Positions 36,014 to 44,503 of a stretch of 64,000 bases of DNA are shown piece after piece. A model generated the notes under the pieces. The model searched no databases, had not been told where the DNA came from, and was given only the letters and a program-made list of their open reading frames with translations. Position numbers and translations under genes: made by a program. Origin of the DNA: Bog-756 sp963828385 (lineage in GTDB: Bacteria > Actinomycetota > Acidimicrobiia > Acidimicrobiales > RAAP-2); the NCBI GenBank assembly GCA_963828385.1, contig CAWHEF010000002.1, positions 2,728,001 through 2,792,000 on the forward strand, given 5' to 3'. The first letter of the stretch is position 1. Every line of letters begins with the position of its first letter.

Positions 36014-37371
36014 CCCTGGGCGGCGGTCTCGAGCTCGTAGCCCACGAGCGCACTCAACCGCTGGGCGATCGCCTCGGCCACGCCGTCGCCGGTGGCCTCG
36101 ACCATGATCCGGACCAGCGGCTCGGTGCCGCTCGGCCGGAGCACCACCCGACCGAGTCCGGCGAGCCCCTCCTCCTCCTCTGCGACGGCCGACCAGATCG
36201 CGTCGGCCCCCTCCAGGAGACCGGCGTCGGCCACGGGCACGTTGACCAGGACCTGGGGGATGCGGGGAACGAGGCCAGCCGTCAGATCGGCCAGGGACCG
36301 GCCGGCACGGACCACGAGGTCGGCGAGCAACAGCCCGGTCAGGAGTCCGTCCCCGGTCGAGGACAGGCGCCGGAAGATGAGGTGGCCCGACTGCTCCCCT
36401 CCGAGATCGAACCCGTGCCCGTCCAGTGCGGCCAGCACGTAGCGGTCCCCGACGGGGGTCTCCTTCACGTTGATCCCCCGCTCCTCCATCGCCATCGTGA
36501 ACCCGAGGTTGGTCATGACGGTGACCACCACGGTGTTGGCCTCCAGCTGCCCGCGCCGGGCGAGGTCGAGGGCGAACAGGGCGAGCAGCTCGTCCCCGTT
36601 GACGAGGGCGCCCCGCCCGTCGACGGCCAGCAACCGATCGGCGTCCCCGTCGAGGGCGAGCCCCAGGTCGGCGCCGTGCTCCACCACGGCACCGGCCAAT
36701 ATCCCGGTGTCGGTCGAGCCGCACCCGGCGTTGATGTTCGTCCCGTCGGGCTCGCACCCGATGGCGACGACGTCCGCCCCCAGCTGCTCGTAGACCCGGG
36801 TGGCCAGCGCCGAGGCCGCACCGTTCGCACTGTCGACCACGAGACGCAGCCCGTCCAGGCGCCGACCGTCGAGGAGGGAGCCGAGGTGCTCGACGTAGGC
36901 GTCGCCGACGCCTTCCTCGGTGGTGAGCGTGCCCACCCCGTACCCCTCGAGACGTCGAGGGCCCTTGGCCCCCGGGTCGAGGACCCGGGCGAGCTCGTCC
37001 TCGATGGCCGCTTCGACCTCGGAGGCGAGCTTGACGCCCCCGGCACCGAACAGCTTGATGCCGTTGTCGGAGAAGGGGTTGTGGGACGCCGAGATGACGA
37101 CGGCGGGCATGCTGCGGATGCCCGACAGCCAAGCCAGCGCAGGCGTCGGCAGGATCCCGGCGTCGACGACGTCGGCCCCCTCGCTGGCGAGACCGGCCGA
37201 CAGGGCGGCGGCCAGCATGGGCCCGGATCGCCTGGTGTCCCGCCCGAGCAAGAACGTCGGAGCAGAGATCGTGCGGGCCACTGCCCGCCCCATGGCCAGG
37301 ACGAGCTCGGGGGTCAGCTCGACGTTGGCGACGCCGCGCACCCCATCGGTACCGAACCGGGCCGACGGCAC
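36010..37371 (-). CDS. glmM: Phosphoglucosamine mutase
   Basis: Interconverts glucosamine-6-P and -1-P for UDP-GlcNAc. 453 residues. ARFGTDGVRGVAN opens the fold, VVISASHNPFSDNGIKLFG carries the phosphoserine, ALDGDADRLLAVD the metal loop, GGEQSGHLIF the sugar loop and VLRPSGTEPLVRIMVE the phosphate-binding domain. Starts 4 bases after rpsI. Confidence 0.96.
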   Translation of the reverse strand: MPSARFGTDGVRGVANVELTPELVLAMGRAVARTISAPTFLLGRDTRRSGPMLAAALSAGLASEGADVVDAGILPTPALAWLSGIRSMPAVVISASHNPFSDNGIKLFGAGGVKLASEVEAAIEDELARVLDPGAKGPRRLEGYGVGTLTTEEGVGDAYVEHLGSLLDGRRLDGLRLVVDSANGAASALATRVYEQLGADVVAIGCEPDGTNINAGCGSTDTGILAGAVVEHGADLGLALDGDADRLLAVDGRGALVNGDELLALFALDLARRGQLEANTVVVTVMTNLGFTMAMEERGINVKETPVGDRYVLAALDGHGFDLGGEQSGHLIFRRLSSTGDGLLTGLLLADLVVRAGRSLADLTAGLVPRIPQVLVNVPVADAGLLEGADAIWSAVAEEEEGLAGLGRVVLRPSGTEPLVRIMVEATGDGVAEAIAQRLSALVGYELETAAQG

Positions 37372-37375
37372 GGCC

Positions 37376-37774
37376 CTACCGCTTCGAGTACTGAGGAGCC
37401 TTGCGGGCCTTCTTCAGGCCGTACTTCTTCGACTCCTTCTCCCTGGCGTCCCGGGTCAAAAAGCCCGCCTTCTTCAGGGAGGCCCGCAGGTCCGGGTCGA
37501 CCTCGCACAGCGCCCGGGCGATCCCCAGCCGGAACGCGCCGGCCTGGCCCGACACGCCCCCGCCATCGATGTGGACGTCGATGTCCCACGAGCCTGCGGT
37601 CTCGGTCATCCGCAGCGGCTCGGTCACGACCATGCGATGGGTGGCCGAGGTGAAGTACTCATCCAGGGTCTGCCCGTTGACAGTGATCTTCCCCTCGCCG
37701 GGACGGAAGCGGACGCGGGCCACAGCCCGTTTCCTCCGTCCGGTCGTCTGGCAGCTCGATGCGGCGTCGGGCAC
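37376..37774 (-). CDS. rpsI: 30S ribosomal protein S9
   Basis: 132 residues. TTGRRKRAVARVRFRPGEGKITVNG and the tail KKYGLKKARKAPQYSKR, whose last Lys-Arg reaches the P-site tRNA, are standard. The first eight residues are a short lineage-specific lead. Follows rplM by 95 bases. Confidence 0.97.
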   Translation of the reverse strand: MPDAASSCQTTGRRKRAVARVRFRPGEGKITVNGQTLDEYFTSATHRMVVTEPLRMTETAGSWDIDVHIDGGGVSGQAGAFRLGIARALCEVDPDLRASLKKAGFLTRDAREKESKKYGLKKARKAPQYSKR

Positions 37775-37869
37775 GGTGCGTTCCTCTGTTCTGGTGGTGA
37801 GCGATGCTCGTTACAGGTGGTGACAGTGGTGGGGGGGACGGTGGTGGGGGCCGTGGTCGTCCATCGGGG

Positions 37870-38337
37870 TCAGGCGTCGCTCTCGGCGGTCACCCTCCGG
37901 CGGGCACCGGCGAGCTCGAGAGACTGGGGGACCTGGGCGGCGTGGGGGTGGTCCGGGCCCCGGTAGACCTGGAGCTTGGTCGCCATCTGGCGTCCCAGCC
38001 GGGTCTTCGGGAGCATGCCGACGACGGCCTTGCGCACCACTTCCTCGGGCTTGTCCGCCAGCAGCTCGCTGTAGCGGGTGGAGGTGAGGCCGCCCGGATA
38101 GCCGCTGTGCCGGTAGGCCAGCTTTCGCTCGGCCTTGCCCGCCGTCAGCACGACCTTGTCGGCGTTGACCACGATCACGTGGTCTCCCACGTCGGCGTTC
38201 GGAGCGAAGATCGGCTTGTGTTTGCCCCGGAGCACCGACGCCACCTCGGTGGCCAGCCGCCCGAGGACCAGGCCCTCGGCGTCGACGACGTACCAGGCAC
38301 GGGTGATGTCGGCGGGTGTGGGAGCGAACGTGCGCAC
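37870..38337 (-). CDS. rplM: 50S ribosomal protein L13
   Basis: 155 residues. ITRAWYVVDAEGLVLGRLATEVASVLRGKHKP and VGMLPKTRLGRQMATKLQVYRGPDHPHAAQ are canonical. First of the rplM-rpsI-glmM series. A candidate promoter lies about 147 bases upstream. Confidence 0.97.
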   Translation of the reverse strand: MRTFAPTPADITRAWYVVDAEGLVLGRLATEVASVLRGKHKPIFAPNADVGDHVIVVNADKVVLTAGKAERKLAYRHSGYPGGLTSTRYSELLADKPEEVVRKAVVGMLPKTRLGRQMATKLQVYRGPDHPHAAQVPQSLELAGARRRVTAESDA

Positions 38338-38483
38338 GGAGGTTCCTTGTTCGGTGCCGGGAGCGGCTCGGTTGTGGCCCGACCTGAGAGGGCCCGATCA
38401 GTTTTCAGCCTTCCCTCCCCGGAGGCCGTTCGCTGGCGATCGACGCCGGAGACGGCCCGGCTGCCCCGAGCGGGCGACAGACC

Positions 38484-38513
38484 AGGATAGGACCAATGCG
38501 GCGCACCGGGCAA
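38484..38513 (-). promoter_or_regulatory. Candidate promoter of rplM-rpsI
   Basis: TTGCCC and TATCCT spaced by 18 bases in the 272-base gap between truA and rplM, leaving a leader of about 140 nt. The gap otherwise shows no gene. Confidence 0.4.
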
Positions 38514-38609
38514 GCCGGCAGCGCCGGCGGGCCGGCGTTGCACCTGGTCCCGTGCTGTGGGAGTCGCCGGCCACAGGCGGCTGCTCGCCTGAGGTCCGAA
38601 GTCCCGACG

Positions 38610-39506
38610 TCAGGCCACCGGGGTGTCGTAGCCCACGGCCATGAGGGTCAGCCCGTGGGCCGGAGCCGGCTGTGAGGCGACCCCCCGGTCGGACGAGGCG
38701 AGAAGGAAGGGAACGTCGGCTGGTCGCTTCTTCCCGCGCCCCACGTCGACCAAGGTGCCCGTCACCGAGCGGACCATCTGGTGACAGAACGAGGTGGCCT
38801 CGATCTCGAACGCCAGCAGGCGGCCGACCGGGGGAGCCAGCGATCCGGGAGGTGCGAGCACCGGTCCGCGGACGAGCAGCGGTGCCGACCCGTCCCCGAC
38901 CCGGTCGGCGTCGGCGAGCAGTCGCCATCCGGCCCGGAGCACCCGCCGGGGGATGGGGTCGGAGGCGGCGGTGCCCGGAGCCCGGCGGCAGAACGACCGG
39001 AAGTCGTGCTCGCCCAGGAGCGCGTCCGAGGCGGCGGCCATCGATCTGAGCTCGAGCGGGTCGGCCACGTGCCAGGCCAGGCCGGACAGGAGCGGATCGG
39101 CGACCGCGGCGTTGACCACGAGGTAGCGGTAACGACGCCAGCGGGCCGACCTGCGGGCGTCGAACCCGGCCGGTGCCGGACCCGCCTCCCGGACCACGAT
39201 GGCCGGTTCCAGCTGGCGATTGCACGCCTTGACCAGCCGGTCCGGCTCGAGGTCCCCCGAAAGACGGTCCGGGAGGTCGAAGTGGACGACCTGGCCGAGG
39301 GCGTGCACGCCGGCGTCCGTCCTACCGGCACAGGTCAGGGTGACCGGGGCCCGGGCCACCCGTCCGATGGCATCGGCCAACGAAGCGGAGACGGTGGGCA
39401 GGCCCGACTGCTCGGCGAATCCCCGGAACCCCGAGCCGTCGTAGGCGACGGTGAGCCGCCACCGGACCACGTCGGCGCCGGTCGCCCCGTCAGGGGCCGG
39501 GCTCAC
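38610..39506 (-). CDS. truA: tRNA pseudouridine synthase A
   Basis: Isomerises U38-40 in tRNA anticodon arms. 298 residues. TVAYDGSGFRGFAEQ, CAGRTDAGVHALGQVVHFD with the catalytic Asp, and FCHQMVRSVTGTLVDVGRGK are TruA signatures. The GTG start overlaps the rplQ stop by GTGA, placing it at the end of the alpha operon. Confidence 0.95.
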   Translation of the reverse strand: MSPAPDGATGADVVRWRLTVAYDGSGFRGFAEQSGLPTVSASLADAIGRVARAPVTLTCAGRTDAGVHALGQVVHFDLPDRLSGDLEPDRLVKACNRQLEPAIVVREAGPAPAGFDARRSARWRRYRYLVVNAAVADPLLSGLAWHVADPLELRSMAAASDALLGEHDFRSFCRRAPGTAASDPIPRRVLRAGWRLLADADRVGDGSAPLLVRGPVLAPPGSLAPPVGRLLAFEIEATSFCHQMVRSVTGTLVDVGRGKKRPADVPFLLASSDRGVASQPAPAHGLTLMAVGYDTPVA

Positions 39507-39856
39507 ACCAGTTCGATGCGCGCCATGGGGGCGTTGTCCCCCGGACGGGGTCCGAGCTTGAGGATGCGGGTGTAACCGCCCGGCCTCTCGGCGTAGCGGG
39601 GACCGATCTCCTCGAACAGCTTGTGCGCCATGTCGCGGTCCCGGATGAAGGCCACCACGTTGCGCTGGCGGGCCAGACCGCCCTTCGCCGCCTCGGTGAT
39701 GACCTTCTCCGCCACCGGGCGCAGGGCCTTGGCCTTGGCCTCTGTGGTCACCAGGTACTCGGCGGCGACGAGCGAGGCCACCATGTTTCCCATCATCGCC
39801 TTCTGGTGCGAGGAGCTGCCGCCGAGGCGACGACCCTTCCTGGGGGTTCCGAGCAT
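39503..39856 (-). CDS. rplQ: 50S ribosomal protein L17
   Basis: 117 residues. MLGTPRKGRRLGGSSSHQKAMMGNMVASLV is a typical L17 opening, and GGYTRILKLGPRPGDNAPMARIELV a typical close. Lies 7 bases after rpoA. Confidence 0.97.
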   Translation of the reverse strand: MLGTPRKGRRLGGSSSHQKAMMGNMVASLVAAEYLVTTEAKAKALRPVAEKVITEAAKGGLARQRNVVAFIRDRDMAHKLFEEIGPRYAERPGGYTRILKLGPRPGDNAPMARIELV

Positions 39857-39863
39857 GACGGGC

Positions 39864-40802
39864 TCAGTCCTTCACCCGGAGGGAGAGGCCCCGCTCGTCC
39901 AGCTTGGCCAGGACCTCGTCGAGCGACTTCTGGCCGAAGTTGGTGATGTTGAGCAGGTCGTCGAGCGTCCGGTCGACGAGGTCCCCGATGGTGTTGATCT
40001 GGGCCCTCTTCAAACAGTTGCGCGGGCGCTCGGTCAGGTCGAGGTCCTCGATGCGCAGATCGAGGTCGGGTGAGCCGCTCCCAGTGGTGCTGACCTCGCC
40101 GAGCTCGAGCCCGAGAGGCTCGTCCTCCAGGTCCGCCACCAGGCCGACCAGGGTGCGGAGGGTGTCGCCCGCCGATGCCAGCGCCTCCTTGGGCGTGAGC
40201 GAGCCGTCGGTCTCGATGTCGAGGACCAGGCGGTCGAAGTCGGTCGACTGCTCGACCCGGACCGGCTCGACCGAGAACGCCACCCGCCGCACCGGCGAGA
40301 AGATGGCGTCCACCGGGATGACACCGATGGTGGACGTGCGCTTGTTCTTGTCGGCCGACAGGTAGCCGCGGCCGCGCTCCACGGTCAGCTCGACGGCCAG
40401 CCTTCCCTTCGAGTTGAGCGAGGCGATGGGTTGGGACGGGCTCAGCACCTCCACCTCGGAAGGAACGGCGAGGTCGCCGGCGGTCGCCTCTCCCGGTCCC
40501 CTCTTGTCGAGGCGGACGGTCACCGGCTCGTCGCTGTGCACCCGGAACAGGAGGTCCTTCAGGTTGAGGATGAGATCGGTGACGTCCTCTTTGACCCCGG
40601 GCAGGGTGGTGAACTCGTGGAGAGCGTCGTCGAACCTGACCTGAGTGATGGCGGCACCGGGGATCGACGAGAGCAGCGTGCGGCGGAGGGAGTTGCCCAG
40701 GGTGTGCCCGAACCCCGGATCGAGCGGCCCGACGGCGAACCGCTGTCGGTTGTCCTCTTCCTCACCGATGATCTCGACTGTGGGACGTTGGATGATGAGC
40801 AT
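39864..40802 (-). CDS. rpoA: DNA-directed RNA polymerase alpha subunit
   Basis: 312 residues. The N-terminal assembly domain has FAVGPLDPGFGHTLGNSLRRTLLSSIPGAA. The C-terminal domain has ERPRNCLKRAQINTIGDLVDRTLDDLLNITNFGQKSLDEVLAKL for UP-element and activator contacts. Follows rpsD after 110 bases. Confidence 0.98.
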   Translation of the reverse strand: MLIIQRPTVEIIGEEEDNRQRFAVGPLDPGFGHTLGNSLRRTLLSSIPGAAITQVRFDDALHEFTTLPGVKEDVTDLILNLKDLLFRVHSDEPVTVRLDKRGPGEATAGDLAVPSEVEVLSPSQPIASLNSKGRLAVELTVERGRGYLSADKNKRTSTIGVIPVDAIFSPVRRVAFSVEPVRVEQSTDFDRLVLDIETDGSLTPKEALASAGDTLRTLVGLVADLEDEPLGLELGEVSTTGSGSPDLDLRIEDLDLTERPRNCLKRAQINTIGDLVDRTLDDLLNITNFGQKSLDEVLAKLDERGLSLRVKD

Positions 40803-40912
40803 GCTGATCGTGGCTCCTCGGCACCGTGGTGCGATGGGATCGGTGTTCGGTCGTGGTCTTCGTGGTCGATCGGTCGAGCGGTCCGGGCCGCCGTGACCCT
40901 TGTCTATGCCGC

Positions 40913-41560
40913 CTACTTGGAGTAGAGCTCGACGATGAGCTGCTCCTGAACCGGTTCGTCGATGTGCTCACGCAACGGCAGGGAGAACACCCGCACTTCG
41001 AACCGGTCCCCGACGGTCTCCAGCCAGGGCGGGAGCGACCGGTCGAGGGTGTCCATGTTGCGGCGCACGTGGAACAGCTCCCGGGACGAGGGCTTCAGCG
41101 AGACGACGTCCCCCGATCGCACCCGGTAGCTCGGGATCGTGACCCGCTTGCCGTTCACCAGGACGTGGCCGTGCCGGACGAACTGGCGGGCCTGGGACCG
41201 GCTGGCCCCCCAGCCGGCCCTGAAGGTGACGTTGTCCAGGCGCAGCTCCAGCATCACCAGGAGGTTCTCGCCGGTGATGCCCGGCGCCTGGCTGGCCTCG
41301 ACATAGAGGTTGTGGAACTGGCGCTCGAGAAGGCCGTAGATGCGGCGGGCCTTCTGCTTCTCGCGGAGCTGGGCCAGGTACTCGGATCCCTGGCGCATCC
41401 GGTCGCGGCCGTGCTCCCCGGGGGGGTAGGCCCGGCTGTGCCGGTCGGTCACCGCCTCGGAGACGGGGCACTTCATCGAGTAGCAGCGCTCTCCCTTCAA
41501 GAAGAGCTTCGTCCGCTCCCTGCGGCAGAGCCGGCAGACGGGTCCGGTGTAGCGAGCCAT
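40913..41560 (-). CDS. rpsD: 30S ribosomal protein S4, zinc-binding form
   Basis: 215 residues. Cys9, Cys12, Cys26 and Cys31 form the zinc knuckle of C+ S4. The S4 RNA-binding domain reads LELRLDNVTFRAGWGASRSQARQFVRHGHVLVNGKRV. Primary assembly protein of the 30S subunit and, in many bacteria, a translational repressor of its own operon. Confidence 0.97.
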   Translation of the reverse strand: MARYTGPVCRLCRRERTKLFLKGERCYSMKCPVSEAVTDRHSRAYPPGEHGRDRMRQGSEYLAQLREKQKARRIYGLLERQFHNLYVEASQAPGITGENLLVMLELRLDNVTFRAGWGASRSQARQFVRHGHVLVNGKRVTIPSYRVRSGDVVSLKPSSRELFHVRRNMDTLDRSLPPWLETVGDRFEVRVFSLPLREHIDEPVQEQLIVELYSK

Positions 41561-41590
41561 GAGTCGATTCGTTCCCTTCGTTCCCCGGTC

Positions 41591-41998
41591 CTAGACCCGG
41601 CGCCGCTTCTTCGGGCGGCACCCGTTGTGGGGAATGGGTGTCACATCCTTGATGCCGGCCACCTCGATGCCGGCGGCGGCCAGGGAACGGATAGCGGTCT
41701 CACGGCCCGATCCGGGCCCGCGCACGAGCACGTCGACCCGGCGCACCCCGTGCTCCATGGCCCGCCTGGCGCACTGCTCGGCGGCCAGCTGGGCGGCAAA
41801 GGGGGTCGACTTGCGCGAGCCCTTGAACCCCACGTTGCCGGCCGACGCCCACGCCAGCACGTTCCCGTCGGGATCGGCGATCGACACGATGGTGTTGTTG
41901 AACGAGCTCTTGATGTGGGCGACGCCGAAGGTTACGTTCTTCCGTTCGCGCTTGCGGGTTCGGCGTGCGGCGCCGGTCGACTTCTGGGTCTTTGGCAT
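41591..41998 (-). CDS. rpsK: 30S ribosomal protein S11
   Basis: 135 residues. GVAHIKSSFNNTIVSIADPDGNVLAWASAG and DVTPIPHNGCRPKKRRRV are canonical. It abuts rpsM: the rpsM stop is immediately followed by the rpsK start. Confidence 0.97.
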   Translation of the reverse strand: MPKTQKSTGAARRTRKRERKNVTFGVAHIKSSFNNTIVSIADPDGNVLAWASAGNVGFKGSRKSTPFAAQLAAEQCARRAMEHGVRRVDVLVRGPGSGRETAIRSLAAAGIEVAGIKDVTPIPHNGCRPKKRRRV

Positions 41999-42376
41999 CT
42001 ACTTGCGAACCTTCTTCTTTCCTGCGACCGTCTTCTTCGGTCCCTTGCGGGTGCGGGCGTTGGTATGGGTGCGCTGGCCGTGCACGGGCAGTCCCTTGCG
42101 GTGCCGGATGCCCTGGTAGCAGCCGATCTCCATCTTGCGCTTGATGTCCTGGGAGATCTCGCGCCGCAGGTCCCCCTCGACTTCGAGGTTGGAGTCGATG
42201 AAGTTGCGGAGGCGGGTGACCTCTTCGTCCGTCAGGTCCCGGACCCGGGTGTCGGGGCTGGTCCCCGTGGCCGAGCAGATCTGCTGAGCCCTGGTCCGCC
42301 CGATGCCGAAGATATAGGTCAGCGAGATCTCGAGTCGCTTCTCGCGGGGAATGTCCACCCCGGAAATCCGTGCCAC
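41999..42376 (-). CDS. rpsM: 30S ribosomal protein S13
   Basis: 125 residues. ARISGVDIPREKRLEISLTYIFGIGRTRAQQI and the basic tail HGQRTHTNARTRKGPKKTVAGKKK are canonical. First S protein after rpmJ in the alpha operon. Confidence 0.97.
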   Translation of the reverse strand: MARISGVDIPREKRLEISLTYIFGIGRTRAQQICSATGTSPDTRVRDLTDEEVTRLRNFIDSNLEVEGDLRREISQDIKRKMEIGCYQGIRHRKGLPVHGQRTHTNARTRKGPKKTVAGKKKVRK

Positions 42377-42426
42377 GTGCCGTTCCTTCCTCTACCGTCC
42401 CGCTCGTCCGTCCGTCTTGTCGGTGC

Positions 42427-42540
42427 TCAACCCTGGCGCTGCTTGTGGCGCGGGTTCTCGCAGATCACCAACACCCGCCGCTGGCGGCGGATCACCTTGC
42501 ACTTCTCGCACATCGGCTTGACGCTCGGTCGGACCTTCAC
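42427..42540 (-). CDS. rpmJ: 50S ribosomal protein L36, zinc-ribbon form
   Basis: 37 residues from a GTG start: VKVRPSVKPMCEKCKVIRR, then VICENPRHKQRQG. Cys11, Cys14, Cys27 and His32 bind zinc. Located between infA and rpsM, its usual place. Confidence 0.95.
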   Translation of the reverse strand: MKVRPSVKPMCEKCKVIRRQRRVLVICENPRHKQRQG

Positions 42541-42592
42541 GTTTGCTTCCTCGTCCTTCATGGCTCCCCGATCGACCGGGGCTCTGTTCGGC

Positions 42593-42817
42593 TCATTTGT
42601 AGCGGTAGGTGATCCGCCCTCTGGTCAGGTCGTACGGCGTGAGCTCGACCTGCACCTTGTCGCCCGGCAGGATGCGGATCCGGTGCATCCTCATCTTCCC
42701 GGAGCTGTGGGCCAACACCTTGTGACCGTTCTCCAGCTCGACCCGGAACATGGCGTTCGGGAGAGGCTCGACCACCGTTCCCTCCAGCACGATGGCATCT
42801 TCTTTGGGCTTGGGCAG
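42593..42817 (-). CDS. infA: Translation initiation factor IF-1, apparent CTG start
   Basis: 74 residues counting the initiator: PKPKEDAIVLEGTVVEPLPNAM, then FRVELENGHKVLAHSSGKMRMHRI and the end RITYRYK, a complete S1-like OB fold at almost the length of other actinobacterial IF-1. There is no ATG, GTG or TTG at the expected position. CTG at 42817 lies exactly where Met is found in relatives and has GAGGAG six bases upstream. In-frame codons further upstream give unrelated sequence. A sequence error (ATG read as CTG) cannot be excluded. Confidence 0.92.
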   Translation of the reverse strand: MPKPKEDAIVLEGTVVEPLPNAMFRVELENGHKVLAHSSGKMRMHRIRILPGDKVQVELTPYDLTRGRITYRYK

Positions 42818-43002
42818 GTGAATCTCCTCGATCGTCGATGTGAAGTCCGCTCCGCCGACGGGCGGCGTCGCGAACCGTGGTCCTGCAAGCCGGCACGAGT
42901 GGCCGCCGACGTGCTGCGGAGAGCAGGCCGGCGGCAACCGGAAGCGGGACTGGCTGACGGCCTCCCACGGGAGTCCCCGGACGGGTGGTCGGCCGAACGG
43001 AC

Positions 43003-43032
43003 AGTGTAGCCCCTCAGCCGACCAATTGCCAG
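43003..43032 (-). promoter_or_regulatory. Candidate promoter of infA and the alpha operon
   Basis: TACACT (-10) with CTGGCA 18 bases upstream in the 268-base gap between map and infA. The leader would be about 180 nt. The -35 is weak. Confidence 0.4.
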
Positions 43033-43085
43033 TTCGACCGGGTTGCACACGGTTTCGGGCACCGGGACGAGTCCCCGTTCGGGCC

Positions 43086-43829
43086 TCACGGCACGGTGAG
43101 CACCTCGGGGCCGTCCTCGGTCACGGCGATGGTGTGCTCGAAATGGGCCGAGAGGCGACCATCGGCGGTGACCACGCTCCATCCGTCATCGAGGAGGACG
43201 GTGGACGGGCCGCCGGCGTTGACCATGGGCTCGACGGCGAACACCATGCCCGTCCGAAGGGTCGGGCCGGGCGTACCCGGCCAGTAGTTGGGCACCTGTG
43301 GCTCCTCGTGCATCGCCGTGCCGATGGCGTGGCCCACGTACTCACGGACCACCGAGTACCCGGCCGCCTCGGCCACCTCCTGGACGGCCCGGCCCACCTC
43401 GTGCAGCCGGCCCCCGGGCCGGAGCTGGTCGATCCCGGCCTGCAGGCTCGACTCGGTCACCTCCATGAGGCGCGACGCATCGGCCGTGACCTCGCCCACC
43501 CCCATGGTGTAGGCGGCGTCGCCGTGGTAGCCCTCGACGATCGCCCCACAGTCCACCGAGACGATGTCTCCCTCCTCCAGGATCACGTCCTCGGACGGGA
43601 TGCCGTGGACGATCATCGAATTGGGCGAGGTGCACACGACGGCGGGGAAGCCGTGGTAGTTGAGGAAGTTCGATCCGGCCCGCCGCCGCTCCAGGACCTC
43701 CCGGGCCGCCCGGTCGATGGCGGCCGTCGTCACCCCCGGTTTGATGACCTCCCGCGTCGCCTGGTGGATCTCGGCAACCACCCGGCCCGCCCGGCGCATC
43801 TTCGCCAGCTCGTCCGCCGTCCGTCTCAT
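43086..43829 (-). CDS. map: Methionine aminopeptidase, type I
   Basis: Removes N-terminal Met. 247 residues. The five metal ligands lie in VSVDCGAIVEGYHGDAAYTMGVG (two Asp), VGHAIGTAMHEEP (His), FAVEPMV (Glu) and SAHFEHTIAVTEDGPEVLT (Glu region). The ATG overlaps the adk stop by ATGA. No N-terminal zinc-finger extension. Confidence 0.96.
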   Translation of the reverse strand: MRRTADELAKMRRAGRVVAEIHQATREVIKPGVTTAAIDRAAREVLERRRAGSNFLNYHGFPAVVCTSPNSMIVHGIPSEDVILEEGDIVSVDCGAIVEGYHGDAAYTMGVGEVTADASRLMEVTESSLQAGIDQLRPGGRLHEVGRAVQEVAEAAGYSVVREYVGHAIGTAMHEEPQVPNYWPGTPGPTLRTGMVFAVEPMVNAGGPSTVLLDDGWSVVTADGRLSAHFEHTIAVTEDGPEVLTVP

Positions 43830-44503
43830 CGGGCCCGCAACCGCTTCTGCCGTTTGTCCTCGATGACCTTGATCATCCGTCTGGTGACGGTGTCGGGCGA
43901 CCCCGACCCCGGAACCGAGGCCAGTTGGCTGCGTTCCTCGTACCAGGCGATGAGCGGTGCGGTCTGGAGCTCGTAGAGCCGGAGGCGCCGTTCGATCGCC
44001 TCCTCCCTGTCGTCCTCGCGCTGGACGACGTCGCCCCCGCAGATGTCGCACGTCCAGTTGATCAGGGGAGGCTGGGCCACCGAGTAGTTGGCGCCGCAGT
44101 CCACGCAGACCCGGCGGGCCGCCAGGCGGCGCATGACGAGGCTGGTGCTGATCTGGATGTCGATCACCAGGTCGAGGTCGAGGGGGGCGAGGATCTTGGC
44201 CAGCTGCTCGGCCTGACGGACCGTTCTCGGGCAGCCGTCGAGGATGAAGCCCCGGGCCCTCGTGTCGTCGTCGTCCAGACGGTCGGCCACCATCTCCATG
44301 ATCAGGTCGTCCGAGAGCAGCTCGCCCCGCTCCATCTGCTCCTTGGCCTTCATCCCGATGGGGGTCCCCTGCCTGACGGCGGCGCGCAGCATGTCGCCGG
44401 TCGAGACATGCGGTACCACGTAGTGGTGGGAGAGGCGCACACACTGCGTCCCTTTGCCTGCCCCCTGCTTGCCGAGGACGATGAGCCTGGCTCCGGGTAC
44501 CAC
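43826..44503 (-). CDS. adk: Adenylate kinase with zinc-binding LID
   Basis: 225 residues. LIVLGKQGAGKGTQCVRLSHHY is the P-loop and DGCPRTVRQAEQL the AMP-binding region. The LID carries Cys-x2-Cys twice (CVDCGANYS and CDICGG), the zinc form. In the P-loop Lys-Gln replaces the commoner Gly-Pro/Pro-Pro. Directly after secY. Confidence 0.95.
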   Translation of the reverse strand: MVPGARLIVLGKQGAGKGTQCVRLSHHYVVPHVSTGDMLRAAVRQGTPIGMKAKEQMERGELLSDDLIMEMVADRLDDDDTRARGFILDGCPRTVRQAEQLAKILAPLDLDLVIDIQISTSLVMRRLAARRVCVDCGANYSVAQPPLINWTCDICGGDVVQREDDREEAIERRLRLYELQTAPLIAWYEERSQLASVPGSGSPDTVTRRMIKVIEDKRQKRLRAR

